64,000 nt of DNA from Flagellimonas pacifica. GTDB lineage: Bacteria; Bacteroidota; Bacteroidia; Flavobacteriales; Flavobacteriaceae. This document shows, piece by piece, positions 33,174 through 41,782 of this stretch (its first letter is position 1; each line of letters starts with the position of its first letter). Where the stretch lies: the NCBI RefSeq assembly GCF_900215465.1, contig NZ_OBEH01000009.1, positions 1 through 64,000 on the forward strand, in the 5' to 3' direction. Made by a program: the position numbers and the translations under genes. Under the pieces are notes generated by a model that ran no database searches, was not told the DNA's origin, and saw nothing but the letters and a program-made list of their open reading frames with translations.

Positions 33174-33411
33174 AAATTGTGTAGCTTTTGATTCGATAAA
33201 TAGGCAAGATTAGAAAAACATTGTCTAAACAAAAATCAATTACCTTTCTATCAATAAGTTATAAGACAAATTCCTACCAACAAAAGGCAATCGCTCTCTT
33301 TGATTTAAAATCACCCTATTGACATTCTTCTAAATTAATTGTCAAAAAACGTAAAAAACGCTGATCAATCCTCCGATATTTTATATTTTGCTGGAATAAT
33401 TTTTCAATACA

Positions 33412-35130
33412 ATGCAGATAATAGAATCTTCCCAGGTTTATGATGTAATTATTGTAGGCTCAGGTGCTGGTGGTGGAATGGCCACTAAAATTCTCTCCGA
33501 AGCTGGACTCAAGGTGGCTGTTGTTGAGGCAGGCCCGTTTTTTGACCCATCGGATCCCGAACAAATGACCCAATTAAAATGGCCTTACGAATCACCACGA
33601 CGAGGTGCAAGCACAACTAGACCCTTTGGGGATTTTGACTCAGCCTATGGCGGATGGGATATTGAAGGAGAACCCTATACAAATACTGAAGATACTGACT
33701 TTAAGTGGTTTCGTTCCAGAATGCTAGGTGGGCGTACAAATCACTGGGGAAGAATTTCGCTTCGTTTTGGACCAAAAGATTTTAAAAGAAAAGATCAAGA
33801 TGGCCTAGGTGACAATTGGCCCATTGGCTATGACGATGTTAAGCCTTATTACGATAAAGTGGATAAGTTAATAGGTGTTTTTGGAACCAATGAAGGACTT
33901 CCCAATGACCCGGATGGTTTCTTTCTACCACCCCCAAAACCAAGGTTGCATGAGCTATTTTATATAAAAGGTGCCAAAAAATCCAACATTCCCGTGTATC
34001 CATCAAGAATGTCCATGCTTACCAAAAAAATCAATAATGACAGAGGAGTATGTTTTTATTGTGGACAGTGCTCAAGGGCATGTCAAGTATCTGCGGATTT
34101 TTCGTCAGGTACCTGTCTTATTTTCCCAGCACAAAAGAATGGCGGGCAAATAGATTTATTTGTCAACTGTATGGTTCGGGAAGTGACTACTAATGACGAA
34201 GGAAAAGCAACTGGCGTTTCATACATTAACAAAGAGGATAGAAAAGAATATAAACTAAAAGGAAAAGTAGTGGTGATGGGTGCTTCTGCATGCAGTACTG
34301 CAAGAATTCTTTTAAATTCCAAAAGTTCACAACATCCCAATGGCTTGGGCAACAGCAGTAATATTGTTGGCAAATACCTTCATGATTCTACAGGGAGTAG
34401 CCGGGTAGCTTTTGTTCCCGATATGATGAACAGAAAAACCTATAATGAAGATGGGGTGGGTGGTATGCATGTATATACCCCATGGTGGTTGGATAACAAA
34501 AAACTGGATTTTGCCAGAGGATACCACACCGAAATGTGGGGCGGAATGGGAATGCCCAGCTATGGTTTTGGTTTCAACCCAAATGACTTCAATAAATTCT
34601 TTGGGCTTAAAGTGGGAGGTTATGGCAATGACCTAAGAAAAGATGTTAAAAAATACTACGGCTCTGTTCTTGGTATCGCTGGAAGAGGAGAATCCATTCC
34701 TCAAAAAACTAATTATTGTGAAATTGATAATACCAAAGTTGATGAATATGGTATCCCAATTTTGAAGTTCAATTACCAATGGACGGATCATGAAATAAAG
34801 CAGGTTAAACATATGCACGATACTTTTGAAGAAATCTTTCACAATATTGGCGCTGAGCCTCTTGGAAGCAAACCTGGTAAAGAACAGGATTATGGCATTT
34901 TAAAGCCTGGAGAAATCATTCATGAAGTAGGTACTACCAGAATGGGCGATAACGAAAAAACATCTGTGGTCAATAAATACCAACAGTTGCATGATGTTGA
35001 TAATGTTTTTATAGTGGATGCAGGACCGTTTGTATCCCAAGCGGATAAGAATCCAACATGGACCATTTTAGCACTCTCATGGAGAACCTCAGATTATATA
35101 GTTGAACAACTTAAACAGCAAAACATCTAA
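33412..35130 (+). CDS. GMC-family FAD dehydrogenase with Fe-S cysteine motif
   Basis: A 572-residue enzyme oxidising an alcohol or sugar. An FAD-binding Rossmann motif opens the protein (VIIVGSGAGGGMATKIL), GRTNHWGRISLRF is the flavin-contact motif of the family, and the C-terminal GMC region contains the active-site HEVGTTRMG and NPTWTILAL. Cysteines at 214, 217, 220 and 224 (CFYCGQCSRAC), with a fifth at 235, resemble the Fe-S site of FAD-dependent glucose and fructose dehydrogenases. There is no N-terminal signal; export probably relies on the Tat-signal partner encoded three bases downstream. The substrate is unknown. Confidence 0.9.
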   Translation: MQIIESSQVYDVIIVGSGAGGGMATKILSEAGLKVAVVEAGPFFDPSDPEQMTQLKWPYESPRRGASTTRPFGDFDSAYGGWDIEGEPYTNTEDTDFKWFRSRMLGGRTNHWGRISLRFGPKDFKRKDQDGLGDNWPIGYDDVKPYYDKVDKLIGVFGTNEGLPNDPDGFFLPPPKPRLHELFYIKGAKKSNIPVYPSRMSMLTKKINNDRGVCFYCGQCSRACQVSADFSSGTCLIFPAQKNGGQIDLFVNCMVREVTTNDEGKATGVSYINKEDRKEYKLKGKVVVMGASACSTARILLNSKSSQHPNGLGNSSNIVGKYLHDSTGSSRVAFVPDMMNRKTYNEDGVGGMHVYTPWWLDNKKLDFARGYHTEMWGGMGMPSYGFGFNPNDFNKFFGLKVGGYGNDLRKDVKKYYGSVLGIAGRGESIPQKTNYCEIDNTKVDEYGIPILKFNYQWTDHEIKQVKHMHDTFEEIFHNIGAEPLGSKPGKEQDYGILKPGEIIHEVGTTRMGDNEKTSVVNKYQQLHDVDNVFIVDAGPFVSQADKNPTWTILALSWRTSDYIVEQLKQQNI

Positions 35131-35133
35131 GTA

Positions 35134-35850
35134 ATGGATAGAAGAAAAAGTTTAAAATCGATTTTGCTTGGTGGTGTTGCCAGCGGATTGGCTGTTCATG
35201 GATGTAAACCCAACCCTAATGAAGCAGTTACCCAAGAAGTTGTTACCGCTAGCAACTATACTTATGGTAGAACCCCTAAGGAAAAAGAACTTGATGAAAA
35301 GTTGTTGAAAGAAGTCTTTTTCAATCAACATGAAATGGAGAGTATGTCTGTACTGTGTGATTTAATTTTGCCTGCCAATAACGATTCTGGTAGTGCCACC
35401 GACGCAGAGGTTCCCAATTTTATTGAATTTATGGCCAAGGACCTTCCTGAGTTGCAAACTCCTTTACGAGGTGGTTTTATGTGGTTGGACCATAAGAGCA
35501 ACACAGATTACAATGTTATGTTTATGTCCGCTTCAGAAGAACAGCAAAAAACCATATTAGATACCATAGCTTATCCTGATCCAGCAGTTCCCGCTGAAGA
35601 ACAACCCTTGGAAGTCCAATTTTTTACACTCATGCGAAATTTGACCCTTACAGGGTATTATACTACTAAAATGGGTATAAAAGATCTTGGCTATAAAGGA
35701 AATATGCCCAACGTTTGGGACGGAATTCCTGAAGATGTGCTGGCACAGCACAATGTAGCTTATGATGATGAATGGTTGGCCAAATGTGTAGATCAAAGTA
35801 AGCGGGGCATTATAGCTGAATGGGATGAGAATGGGAATCTGTTAACATAG
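35134..35850 (+). CDS. Gluconate 2-dehydrogenase subunit 3-like Tat lipoprotein
   Basis: A 238-residue partner subunit. The N terminus MDRRKSLKSILLGG is a twin-arginine signal, followed by a possible lipobox ending in Cys26 (GLAVHGCKPN). The rest is the subunit 3 domain (ESMSVLCDLILPANNDSGSATDAEVPNFIEF; ADLPELQTPLRGG-like segment; FFTLMRNLTLTGYYTTKMG). In related dehydrogenases this small subunit carries the catalytic subunit through the Tat system and anchors it. The gene follows the GMC gene by three bases. The cytochrome subunit of classical complexes is absent. Confidence 0.9.
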   Translation: MDRRKSLKSILLGGVASGLAVHGCKPNPNEAVTQEVVTASNYTYGRTPKEKELDEKLLKEVFFNQHEMESMSVLCDLILPANNDSGSATDAEVPNFIEFMAKDLPELQTPLRGGFMWLDHKSNTDYNVMFMSASEEQQKTILDTIAYPDPAVPAEEQPLEVQFFTLMRNLTLTGYYTTKMGIKDLGYKGNMPNVWDGIPEDVLAQHNVAYDDEWLAKCVDQSKRGIIAEWDENGNLLT

Positions 35851-35899
35851 GTTATTCAAACTTTCATTGAAACATTAGCTTTTTATTAGGGCCTATTAG

Positions 35900-35914
35900 C
35901 GCAAATACTTTGCG
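35900..35914. repeat. Short inverted repeat upstream of tRNA-Leu
   Basis: CGCAAA-TAC-TTTGCG, a perfect six-base inverted repeat between the dehydrogenase operon and the tRNA promoter. It has no T-tract; it could be an operator or chance. Confidence 0.3.
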
Positions 35915-35922
35915 AAACATTA

Positions 35923-35952
35923 TTGGTGCAATTTAAATTTTGACGATATTTG
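35923..35952 (+). promoter_or_regulatory. Promoter of tRNA-Leu
   Basis: TTG at 35923-35925 and GATATTTG at 35945-35952 (first base of the -7 box off consensus), 19 bases apart, followed by a CCCGC start region. Confidence 0.65.
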
Positions 35953-35970
35953 CCCGCAAATTCCAAAGAG

Positions 35971-36054
35971 GCCCACGTGGTGGAATTGGTAGACACGCTA
36001 CCTTGAGGGGGTAGTGTTCGTAAGGACGTGCTGGTTCGACTCCAGTCGTGGGCA
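35971..36054 (+). tRNA. tRNA-Leu (anticodon GAG)
   Basis: An 84-base class II tRNA. The acceptor stem is GCCCACG with CGTGGGC; the anticodon stem CTACC/GGTAG surrounds TTGAGGG (GAG at 36005-36007); there is a long variable arm (TGTTCGTAAGGACG) and a T arm CTGG-TTCGACT-CCAG; the discriminator is A. CCA is not encoded. Confidence 0.98.
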
Positions 36055-36055
36055 C

Positions 36056-36084
36056 AAAAAACCGCATTTTATGCGGTTTTTTTT
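36056..36084 (+). terminator. Terminator after tRNA-Leu
   Basis: AAAAAACCGCAT, TTT loop, ATGCGGTTTTTT: a 12-pair stem with T-tract directly after the tRNA. Confidence 0.85.
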
Positions 36085-36263
36085 ATGTCTACAGCTAAAC
36101 ACCAGCAGCGGTTAAAGACAATCATCATAAAAACTGTAGCTTAAAATAATTTAATAACATCAACAGGCAAGACATCCTAGTGAAAAATCCCTCTAATGCT
36201 TTGAGATTTCCTTAGATTGTTTTTCTCCTTTTAAATGGCTTGTTTCTTCTGACCTCTAACCTT

Positions 36264-37562
36264 CTAATATTTAAAGACATCCTTGAATTTATAAAAAATT
36301 CTTTCCGCAACACTAAGGTCTTCAGTGATGATTTCTGCATTACCAATAAGTTCCTGATCAAAAGGCAGCTTCCGGTTATAAGAAGTCATTGTTCCATTGG
36401 GAAGCGAAATGTAAACAAAATAGTTCCCTTCTTTATCTGGCGATATTGATATATTCTTGACCTTACCAGATAGCATACCATACTGTTGGTATGGGAAATT
36501 ATCAAGTTTAACCAATGTCTTTTGACCCAAGGTTACCTTTCCAGCATTTTGGGAAGGGATGGTCAACTTACCTACCAAAACCGATTTATCCGTAGGCAAT
36601 ATGGAAAAAACAACCTCACCTGAATTTATAAATTGGTTAATTCCCCAAAACTCTTGAAAACTGACAATGCCTTCAATGGAAGAAGAGAGCACATAGGTGT
36701 GTTCCCAATCCCTAATTGCTTTTTTAAGTGCATTGTACGATTGTGAAAGATTGGTCAAAAACCGAGTATCATCTTCTTGTCTGTTTATTTGTGTTGTTTT
36801 AAGCGTCTGTCCTGCCGAGGATATGGCCTCTCGCATCTGGGAAACGGAAATGGCCATAGCACTAATATTCTTTTCCATCTGGAGAAACTCCAGTTTTTTG
36901 GATTCGAATTCTTGTTGGGATATTACCCCTTTTTTGAATAATTCTTCATGCCTTTCAAAATCCCTCTCTTCCAGTTTATATTCCTGTTCCAAGACCTTCT
37001 TTTGCCTTATCTGGTCTTTCAGCCGTAACTTAATTTCTACCAATGATCGCCTATTTCCAGACAATTGGTTGGTGTACGGATCTAATTCCTTGAGCAAGGA
37101 ATAGTCCACATAGCTCTTTTCAAAATTTATATAAGCGGTTTCCACATCTCCCAATACTAGATCAGAGGTCAAATCCAAAGGAAACATCAAACCTTCCGAA
37201 CTTAGAGGTAAAGTATCCAATATTGCCTTTAAAAAATAAACGTCATTGGTGTTTGCCGTATTCCTAATTACCGCCAAACGTTGTCCAACCCCTACCGTGT
37301 CTCCGTTCTGTATGTAAATATTAGCCAAAGCTCCAGAATACCTTGTTACAATTCTTTCGGTAGGTTTCTCGGTGGTTACAATAATTTTTGCAGTGACAAA
37401 ATCTGGGTATTTTATGATAAAGGACAGAATGAGTATGATAATGGTGAACATAAAAACTAGGGTAATCCCCCACCTCACAATCCACGCGGGTGGATTGGAC
37501 AGTATTTCCTGTACCTCTTCAGACCTCAGATTAAGTTCATCCGTGTTGTGATTTTCCGGCAT
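36264..37562 (-). CDS. HlyD-family membrane fusion protein of the peptide exporter
   Basis: A 432-residue periplasmic adaptor. One N-terminal membrane helix (GITLVFMFTIIILILSFIIKY, about 33-53) is followed by a lipoyl/barrel-sandwich half (ERIVTRYSGALANIYIQNGDTVGVGQRLAVI), a long coiled-coil hairpin (about 170-275) and the second half with a beta barrel (SSIEGIVSFQEFWGINQFINSGEVVFSILP). It links the inner-membrane ABC exporter to an outer-membrane channel, which is not encoded here. It follows the exporter gene by six bases and is the last gene of the peptide operon. Confidence 0.92.
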   Translation of the reverse strand: MPENHNTDELNLRSEEVQEILSNPPAWIVRWGITLVFMFTIIILILSFIIKYPDFVTAKIIVTTEKPTERIVTRYSGALANIYIQNGDTVGVGQRLAVIRNTANTNDVYFLKAILDTLPLSSEGLMFPLDLTSDLVLGDVETAYINFEKSYVDYSLLKELDPYTNQLSGNRRSLVEIKLRLKDQIRQKKVLEQEYKLEERDFERHEELFKKGVISQQEFESKKLEFLQMEKNISAMAISVSQMREAISSAGQTLKTTQINRQEDDTRFLTNLSQSYNALKKAIRDWEHTYVLSSSIEGIVSFQEFWGINQFINSGEVVFSILPTDKSVLVGKLTIPSQNAGKVTLGQKTLVKLDNFPYQQYGMLSGKVKNISISPDKEGNYFVYISLPNGTMTSYNRKLPFDQELIGNAEIITEDLSVAERIFYKFKDVFKY

Positions 37563-37568
37563 ATTCCT

Positions 37569-39776
37569 TTAAGTATTAAGTCTTTCAAGTTCCAACTGGT
37601 TTTTTACCAAATTATAGTAAGCACCTTTTTGATTCAATAGTTCCTGATGTGTTCCAGATTCCGTTATCCTACCTTCATCCATGACTACGATTTGATCTGC
37701 ATTCTTTACCGTACTTAATCTATGTGCAATAATAATGACGGTTCTGTTCTTAAAGAACTTGTTTAAGTTCTCCATAATCACCCGTTCGTTTTTGGCATCG
37801 AGAGCAGAAGTGGCTTCATCAAAACAAAGTAGATGAGGGTTCTTGTAGACAGCCCTGGCAATAAACAACCGCTGTTTTTGACCAGTGCTTACCCCTATGC
37901 CCTCATTGCCAATCTTAGTATTGAACCCTAAAGGCAATGATTGTATAAAATCATAAATATTGGCAATCTTGGTAGCCGTAATAAGACGTTCTTGGTCAAT
38001 TGTGTCTTCACCAACAGCAATGTTATATGCAATTGTGTCATTGAACACGTAACCTTCTTGCATAACCACACCACAATAATCTCGCCATGTCCTATGAGAA
38101 ATACTGTTTAAATATTGGTCCCCATATAAAATATTTCCTTTATTGGAATCGTAAAACTTCAGCAATAGTTTCATCAATGTGGTTTTACCGCTACCACTTG
38201 CTCCCACAATAGCCGTAACCTTGTTGGCGGGAATTTCCATATCCAGCCCTTTTATGACATTCTCATCACTACCCAAGTATCTGAAATAAATATTTTTAAG
38301 AAAAAGACCTTGCTCGGGCTTTATCTTATTGACTAATTGCTTTTCCCTGTCCTCTTCTTCTTTTTTGTCATGGATCTCTGCCAAACGTTCCATACTGATT
38401 TTGGCATCCTGATAAGAACGGATAAAATCTACCATTTGACCAATTGGAGAATTTAGTTGCCCGATGATATATTGTATGGAGAGCATCATCCCCAAGGTAA
38501 TATTGCCTTCTATTACCAAAACGGCAGAAGTAAAGGTGATAACAATGTTTTTGAGTTCGTTGATTACGGATGAGCCTACTCCTTGGGTCTGTTCCAGTGC
38601 CAAACTTTGTATGGATACCTTGAACAAACGTGCCTGCACAAATTCCCACTTCCATCGCTTCTGTTTCTCCGCATTGTGCATTTTAATCTCCTGCATCCCA
38701 TTAATCATTTCAATAACAGTGCTTTGTTCCTGACTTAACTGGGAAAATCGCTTGTAGTCAAGTTCTTTTCTTCTTTTGAGGAAATACATAATCCATAGAA
38801 CATAAATGATACTGCCAATAGCGAATATTGCAAAAATGGATGGACTATAATAAATGAGTACCGCCCCAAACACTACTAAATTGAACATGGAGAATAACGT
38901 GTTCAGAGTAGAACCGGTCAAAAGGTTCTCTATCCGGCTATGATCATTAATGCGCTGCATGATATCCCCTGTCATACGGGTATCAAAATAAGCAATGGGA
39001 AGTGCCATAAGTTTGATGAAAAAATCCGAGACAAGTGATATGTTGATACGGGTACTGAGATGCAATAATATCCAGCTTCTAAAAACCTCCACGCTGGTGC
39101 GGCCCAAAAACAACATCACCTGCGCGGCAAGTACAACGTAGATAAAATTAACATCCTGATTTTGGATACCCACATCCACAATGCTCTGAGTGAGAAATGG
39201 GAAAATGAGCTGTAACAAACTACCCACTAATAACCCAATACAGAGTTGAATCAACAACCCTTTGTATTTGAACAAGTATTGAAATAGAAAACGAAGCGAT
39301 TTTTTATCAGTATCCTCCCAATGAAATTTTTTGAACTTTGGGGTAATTTCCAACAACAATGCAATACCTTCTTTGGTATTTTCGGTGGCATTGTTGCCAA
39401 TCCATCTAGCCAAAAACTCTTCCTTAGAATATGTAATCAGTCCATAGGAGGGGTCAGAAACAGAAACAATGCCCTTTTTTATTTTATAGACAACCACAAA
39501 ATGCTTTTTGTTCCAATGCACTATACATGGTAAAGGGGCATCCTCCAGTTGAGTAAAATCCAACTTTACCCCAATTGATTTAAAGCCAATAGCTTCAGCA
39601 GCATCACTCAACTTTAAAAGATTGCTACCCTCCCTTGTTGTTTCTGACAACTCCCTAATCTCCTGCAATGAAATCAGCTTACCATAATGCTTGGCAATAA
39701 TCCGAAGACAAGTAGGACCGCAGTCCTTGGCATCGGGTTGTTTGTAGAAAGGGAAGCTATTGTTTTTTCTATTCAT
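37569..39776 (-). CDS. Peptidase-containing ABC transporter (C39 PCAT) for GG-leader peptides
   Basis: A 735-residue exporter. The N-terminal C39 cysteine protease has oxyanion Gln13 and DCGPTC (Cys19), His92 and Asp108, all intact, and cuts leaders after Gly-Gly. A six-helix membrane domain (about 160-440) follows. The ATPase has Walker A GASGSGKTTLMKLL, signature VSTGQKQRLFIARA and Walker B LLCFDEATSALD. The frame is open to a TTG at 39803, but homologs begin close to FPFYKQPDAKDCGPTCL, so ATG 39776 is used. The gene lies 71 bases after the six-cysteine GG-leader peptide gene, its likely substrate. Confidence 0.93.
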   Translation of the reverse strand: MNRKNNSFPFYKQPDAKDCGPTCLRIIAKHYGKLISLQEIRELSETTREGSNLLKLSDAAEAIGFKSIGVKLDFTQLEDAPLPCIVHWNKKHFVVVYKIKKGIVSVSDPSYGLITYSKEEFLARWIGNNATENTKEGIALLLEITPKFKKFHWEDTDKKSLRFLFQYLFKYKGLLIQLCIGLLVGSLLQLIFPFLTQSIVDVGIQNQDVNFIYVVLAAQVMLFLGRTSVEVFRSWILLHLSTRINISLVSDFFIKLMALPIAYFDTRMTGDIMQRINDHSRIENLLTGSTLNTLFSMFNLVVFGAVLIYYSPSIFAIFAIGSIIYVLWIMYFLKRRKELDYKRFSQLSQEQSTVIEMINGMQEIKMHNAEKQKRWKWEFVQARLFKVSIQSLALEQTQGVGSSVINELKNIVITFTSAVLVIEGNITLGMMLSIQYIIGQLNSPIGQMVDFIRSYQDAKISMERLAEIHDKKEEEDREKQLVNKIKPEQGLFLKNIYFRYLGSDENVIKGLDMEIPANKVTAIVGASGSGKTTLMKLLLKFYDSNKGNILYGDQYLNSISHRTWRDYCGVVMQEGYVFNDTIAYNIAVGEDTIDQERLITATKIANIYDFIQSLPLGFNTKIGNEGIGVSTGQKQRLFIARAVYKNPHLLCFDEATSALDAKNERVIMENLNKFFKNRTVIIIAHRLSTVKNADQIVVMDEGRITESGTHQELLNQKGAYYNLVKNQLELERLNT

Positions 39777-39791
39777 AAAACTTATAAACAA

Positions 39792-39830
39792 ATCATCGGC
39801 CAATAATTTTTAGAATAATTAGCCGATGAT
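39792..39830 (-). promoter_or_regulatory. Large hairpin between peptide gene and exporter
   Basis: ATCATCGGC (39792-39800) and GCCGATGAT (39822-39830) form a perfect nine-pair stem with a 21-base AT-rich loop, just after the peptide stop codon. There is no good T-tract directly after it on the minus strand. It could stabilise the peptide mRNA or partly stop transcription, so that peptide exceeds exporter. Confidence 0.55.
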
Positions 39831-39847
39831 GAAGCATTATACAATTA

Positions 39848-40069
39848 TTAACAGGAGCAGCTTGCTATAACACTTCCTGGACCTCCAAAGTGATAGCAAA
39901 TATGATTCCCAACACTTAAACAGTCTGATCCAACAGGATGCGGGAATGTTCCACCAATTGTACATGTAAGTGTACAATTACCACTTCCTCCCAGAATTGT
40001 CTTCAATGCATCTCTTTGAAGAAAATTAGAAGAATCTAATTTCAACGTTTTTAAACTCTTTTTTTTCAT
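39848..40069 (-). CDS. GG-leader precursor of a six-cysteine secreted peptide
   Basis: A 73-residue precursor. The leader (1-28) starts MKKKSLKTLKLDSSNF and ends LQRDALKTILGG, a classical double-glycine leader of the Bacteroidota type. The predicted core (29-73, 45 residues) is rich in Gly, Ser and Thr and has six cysteines, at 32, 36, 50, 58, 71 and 73, plus three His. The C39 exporter lies downstream and a VKOR-thioredoxin fusion upstream on the same strand, so the core is probably cut, exported and disulfide-bonded. It could be a bacteriocin or a signal. No lanthionine, radical SAM or cyclodehydratase gene is nearby. The frame is open to 40132, but ATG 40069 begins the leader. Confidence 0.85.
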   Translation of the reverse strand: MKKKSLKTLKLDSSNFLQRDALKTILGGSGNCTLTCTIGGTFPHPVGSDCLSVGNHICYHFGGPGSVIASCSC

Positions 40070-40097
40070 GACTAAACAAATAATAAAATTAATTTTG

Positions 40098-40130
40098 CCT
40101 GGACGGTTAGGGTCACCCAGGTTTGTGACC
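40098..40130 (-). promoter_or_regulatory. Alternative stems in the 5' region of the peptide gene
   Basis: GGTCAC (40111-40116) pairs with GTGACC (40125-40130). CCTGG (40098-40102) pairs with CCAGG (40117-40121), which lies in the loop of the first stem. The two cannot easily form together unless as a pseudoknot. They lie 29-61 bases upstream of the peptide ATG and may control its translation; this is only a possibility. Confidence 0.3.
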
Positions 40131-40154
40131 ACATTTCGCGAAAATGTATCGTCT

Positions 40155-40176
40155 TGGCCTAGGTTCTCCTAGGCCA
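40155..40176. terminator. Strong hairpin between the VKOR fusion and peptide genes
   Basis: TGGCCTAGG, loop TTCT, CCTAGGCCA: a perfect nine-pair GC-rich stem directly after the VKOR stop codon. The T-run lies on the plus-strand side, so for the minus-strand operon it is more an mRNA-end or attenuation structure than a normal terminator. Confidence 0.55.
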
Positions 40177-40186
40177 TTTTTGTTTT

Positions 40187-41782
40187 TTACTCCAAAACGT
40201 CTTTTAAATCTTCCACATTATACTCCTTGGGTAGTTCATGTCCATTTACAAAAATGGTTGGAGTATGGGTTATTTTCTCCGCTTCGCACCAAGCACTCAT
40301 TCTTTTTATTTTTTCTTCCTGTTTTTCCAATTCACCATTCATAGGGTACTTGTTTGAAAAAGCCTCGTAATCTTTATCATCAGCCAAGTACCAATCATCC
40401 AATGCCTGCTGTGTCCTTTGCCTGTCTCCCTGAGCTTCTATAGCTAAAAAATGAGCTACCGTCTTTGATCTAATATCATTTTTGTTTGCCCGAGCAGTAA
40501 ATAATATCTGTAGATTGATTTTTCCTTTCTTGACCAATTCTTCCAGAACTGGGTGCGCATTGGCACAGGGGCCACAATATGGATTACATACTTTTACTAT
40601 ATTATATCTTGCCGTTTTGTTCTCAAAAGCAATTCCCAACCCTTCCGTACTCTTTTCAATTTTTCGGGTCTTGGCAAGGAGGCCAAGAAGTACATCGGGA
40701 TTGTTCTTTATCTTTTTAAGCCCTCTTTTATATAGATTCTTCTCCTTTTTTCCTTCAAGCAAAGGTTTTAGCCATTTCCATATTGGAATCGGCAACATAA
40801 TTAGAACCACCAACAAAGGAAGTGCGTTGTATGAAATTTGTCCATGATGAAAATTTCCAAAATAAGCTAATACGATCTCTATCAGAAGAACCGCTTGTAC
40901 AATTATGCAAAACTTGCACCATTGTTTGAGAATCAGTCCTTGATAATACAAGGAAATAATTATTGCTGGAAGGGTTAAAAAGCTTAGATAAGCCATTGGA
41001 ACCAATGATACATCAGAAAACCCCATAAAAAGCAGATAAAACAAAGTGCCGAAAAAGTAAGCAAATCCAATAAGGCCAAGACTTAACTGACCATTGAACA
41101 ATTTGGCATACTTTGAATTTAAGACCGAATCGCAATTAATTTTTTTACCACCAGAACAAATACTTTGCAAAGTGGGGTTGTACTTGTCGACCTCGTACCA
41201 TAAAAGCATGAATCCTGCAGATAATCCGATCAATTTTAGCAGAAGATAACCACCAAAAAAAATGGAGCCTGAATTATCAACCAATGAAAAACTAGAAATA
41301 CTAAGACCAATCCATAGAAGCAGGAATATACCAATTGTCCACTTAAAGATATTTGATATCCTTTTTTGGTACAGTTTTTTTTCTATCCCAGGCTCCTTTG
41401 ACTCTTCAGTAGTTTCTGCCAAAAGACAAATACCAGTCCATCTTTTTGAAAAATCCTGGGTAGACAGGGTGATAGATTTTCCCTTTTCATCCAAAAATAC
41501 AGCCACACCGCTGGAAAAATGCTTCAGCACATGAAACATTCCGCCACTATCAGACAATTGAACAATACAAGGAAGAGGTGCTTCTTCTAATTTGTCCGAA
41601 TCTATTTTAACGGCCAAGTTATTTATCTTGTATTCTTCCAAAGTATCTGAAATACACAACAAACTAGGGTGTTCAGGATGAGACAATATGCTATCTTCAA
41701 GAAACTGTCTCGTATACTCAATGTTTAGTTCGGGCAATAGATGTCTTGCCGCCGATATGCAGTTATCCATAGTGAGGTACAT
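40187..41782 (-). CDS. C39-like/VKOR/thioredoxin fusion for disulfide formation
   Basis: A 531-residue membrane protein with three parts. Residues 1-120 resemble a C39 peptidase domain (HPEHPSLLCISDTLEEY; SKRWTG). An Asp at 98 aligns with the catalytic one, but the His is replaced (Met82) and the DCG motif is absent, so it should be inactive and perhaps binds leaders. Residues 145-340 are a VKOR domain with several helices, Cys209/Cys217 (CDSVLNS region) and the CxxC WCKFC (Cys289, Cys292). Residues 385-531 are a periplasmic thioredoxin/DsbA-like domain with CGPC (403-406) and the cis-Pro loop THTPT. VKOR passes electrons to quinone and keeps the thioredoxin domain oxidised. The six-cysteine peptide encoded next is the obvious client. 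ATG 41770 is an alternative start. Confidence 0.88.
   Translation of the reverse strand: MYLTMDNCISAARHLLPELNIEYTRQFLEDSILSHPEHPSLLCISDTLEEYKINNLAVKIDSDKLEEAPLPCIVQLSDSGGMFHVLKHFSSGVAVFLDEKGKSITLSTQDFSKRWTGICLLAETTEESKEPGIEKKLYQKRISNIFKWTIGIFLLLWIGLSISSFSLVDNSGSIFFGGYLLLKLIGLSAGFMLLWYEVDKYNPTLQSICSGGKKINCDSVLNSKYAKLFNGQLSLGLIGFAYFFGTLFYLLFMGFSDVSLVPMAYLSFLTLPAIIISLYYQGLILKQWCKFCIIVQAVLLIEIVLAYFGNFHHGQISYNALPLLVVLIMLPIPIWKWLKPLLEGKKEKNLYKRGLKKIKNNPDVLLGLLAKTRKIEKSTEGLGIAFENKTARYNIVKVCNPYCGPCANAHPVLEELVKKGKINLQILFTARANKNDIRSKTVAHFLAIEAQGDRQRTQQALDDWYLADDKDYEAFSNKYPMNGELEKQEEKIKRMSAWCEAEKITHTPTIFVNGHELPKEYNVEDLKDVLE

Noticed and set aside
36697..37104. 135-codon plus-strand ORF opposite the HlyD gene
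   Set aside because: Mirror of the coiled-coil region; low-complexity Ser/Leu peptide.
39848..40069. Lanthipeptide or sactipeptide reading of the six-cysteine peptide
   Set aside because: No LanB, LanM, radical SAM or cyclodehydratase gene is in the operon, whereas disulfide-forming domains are.
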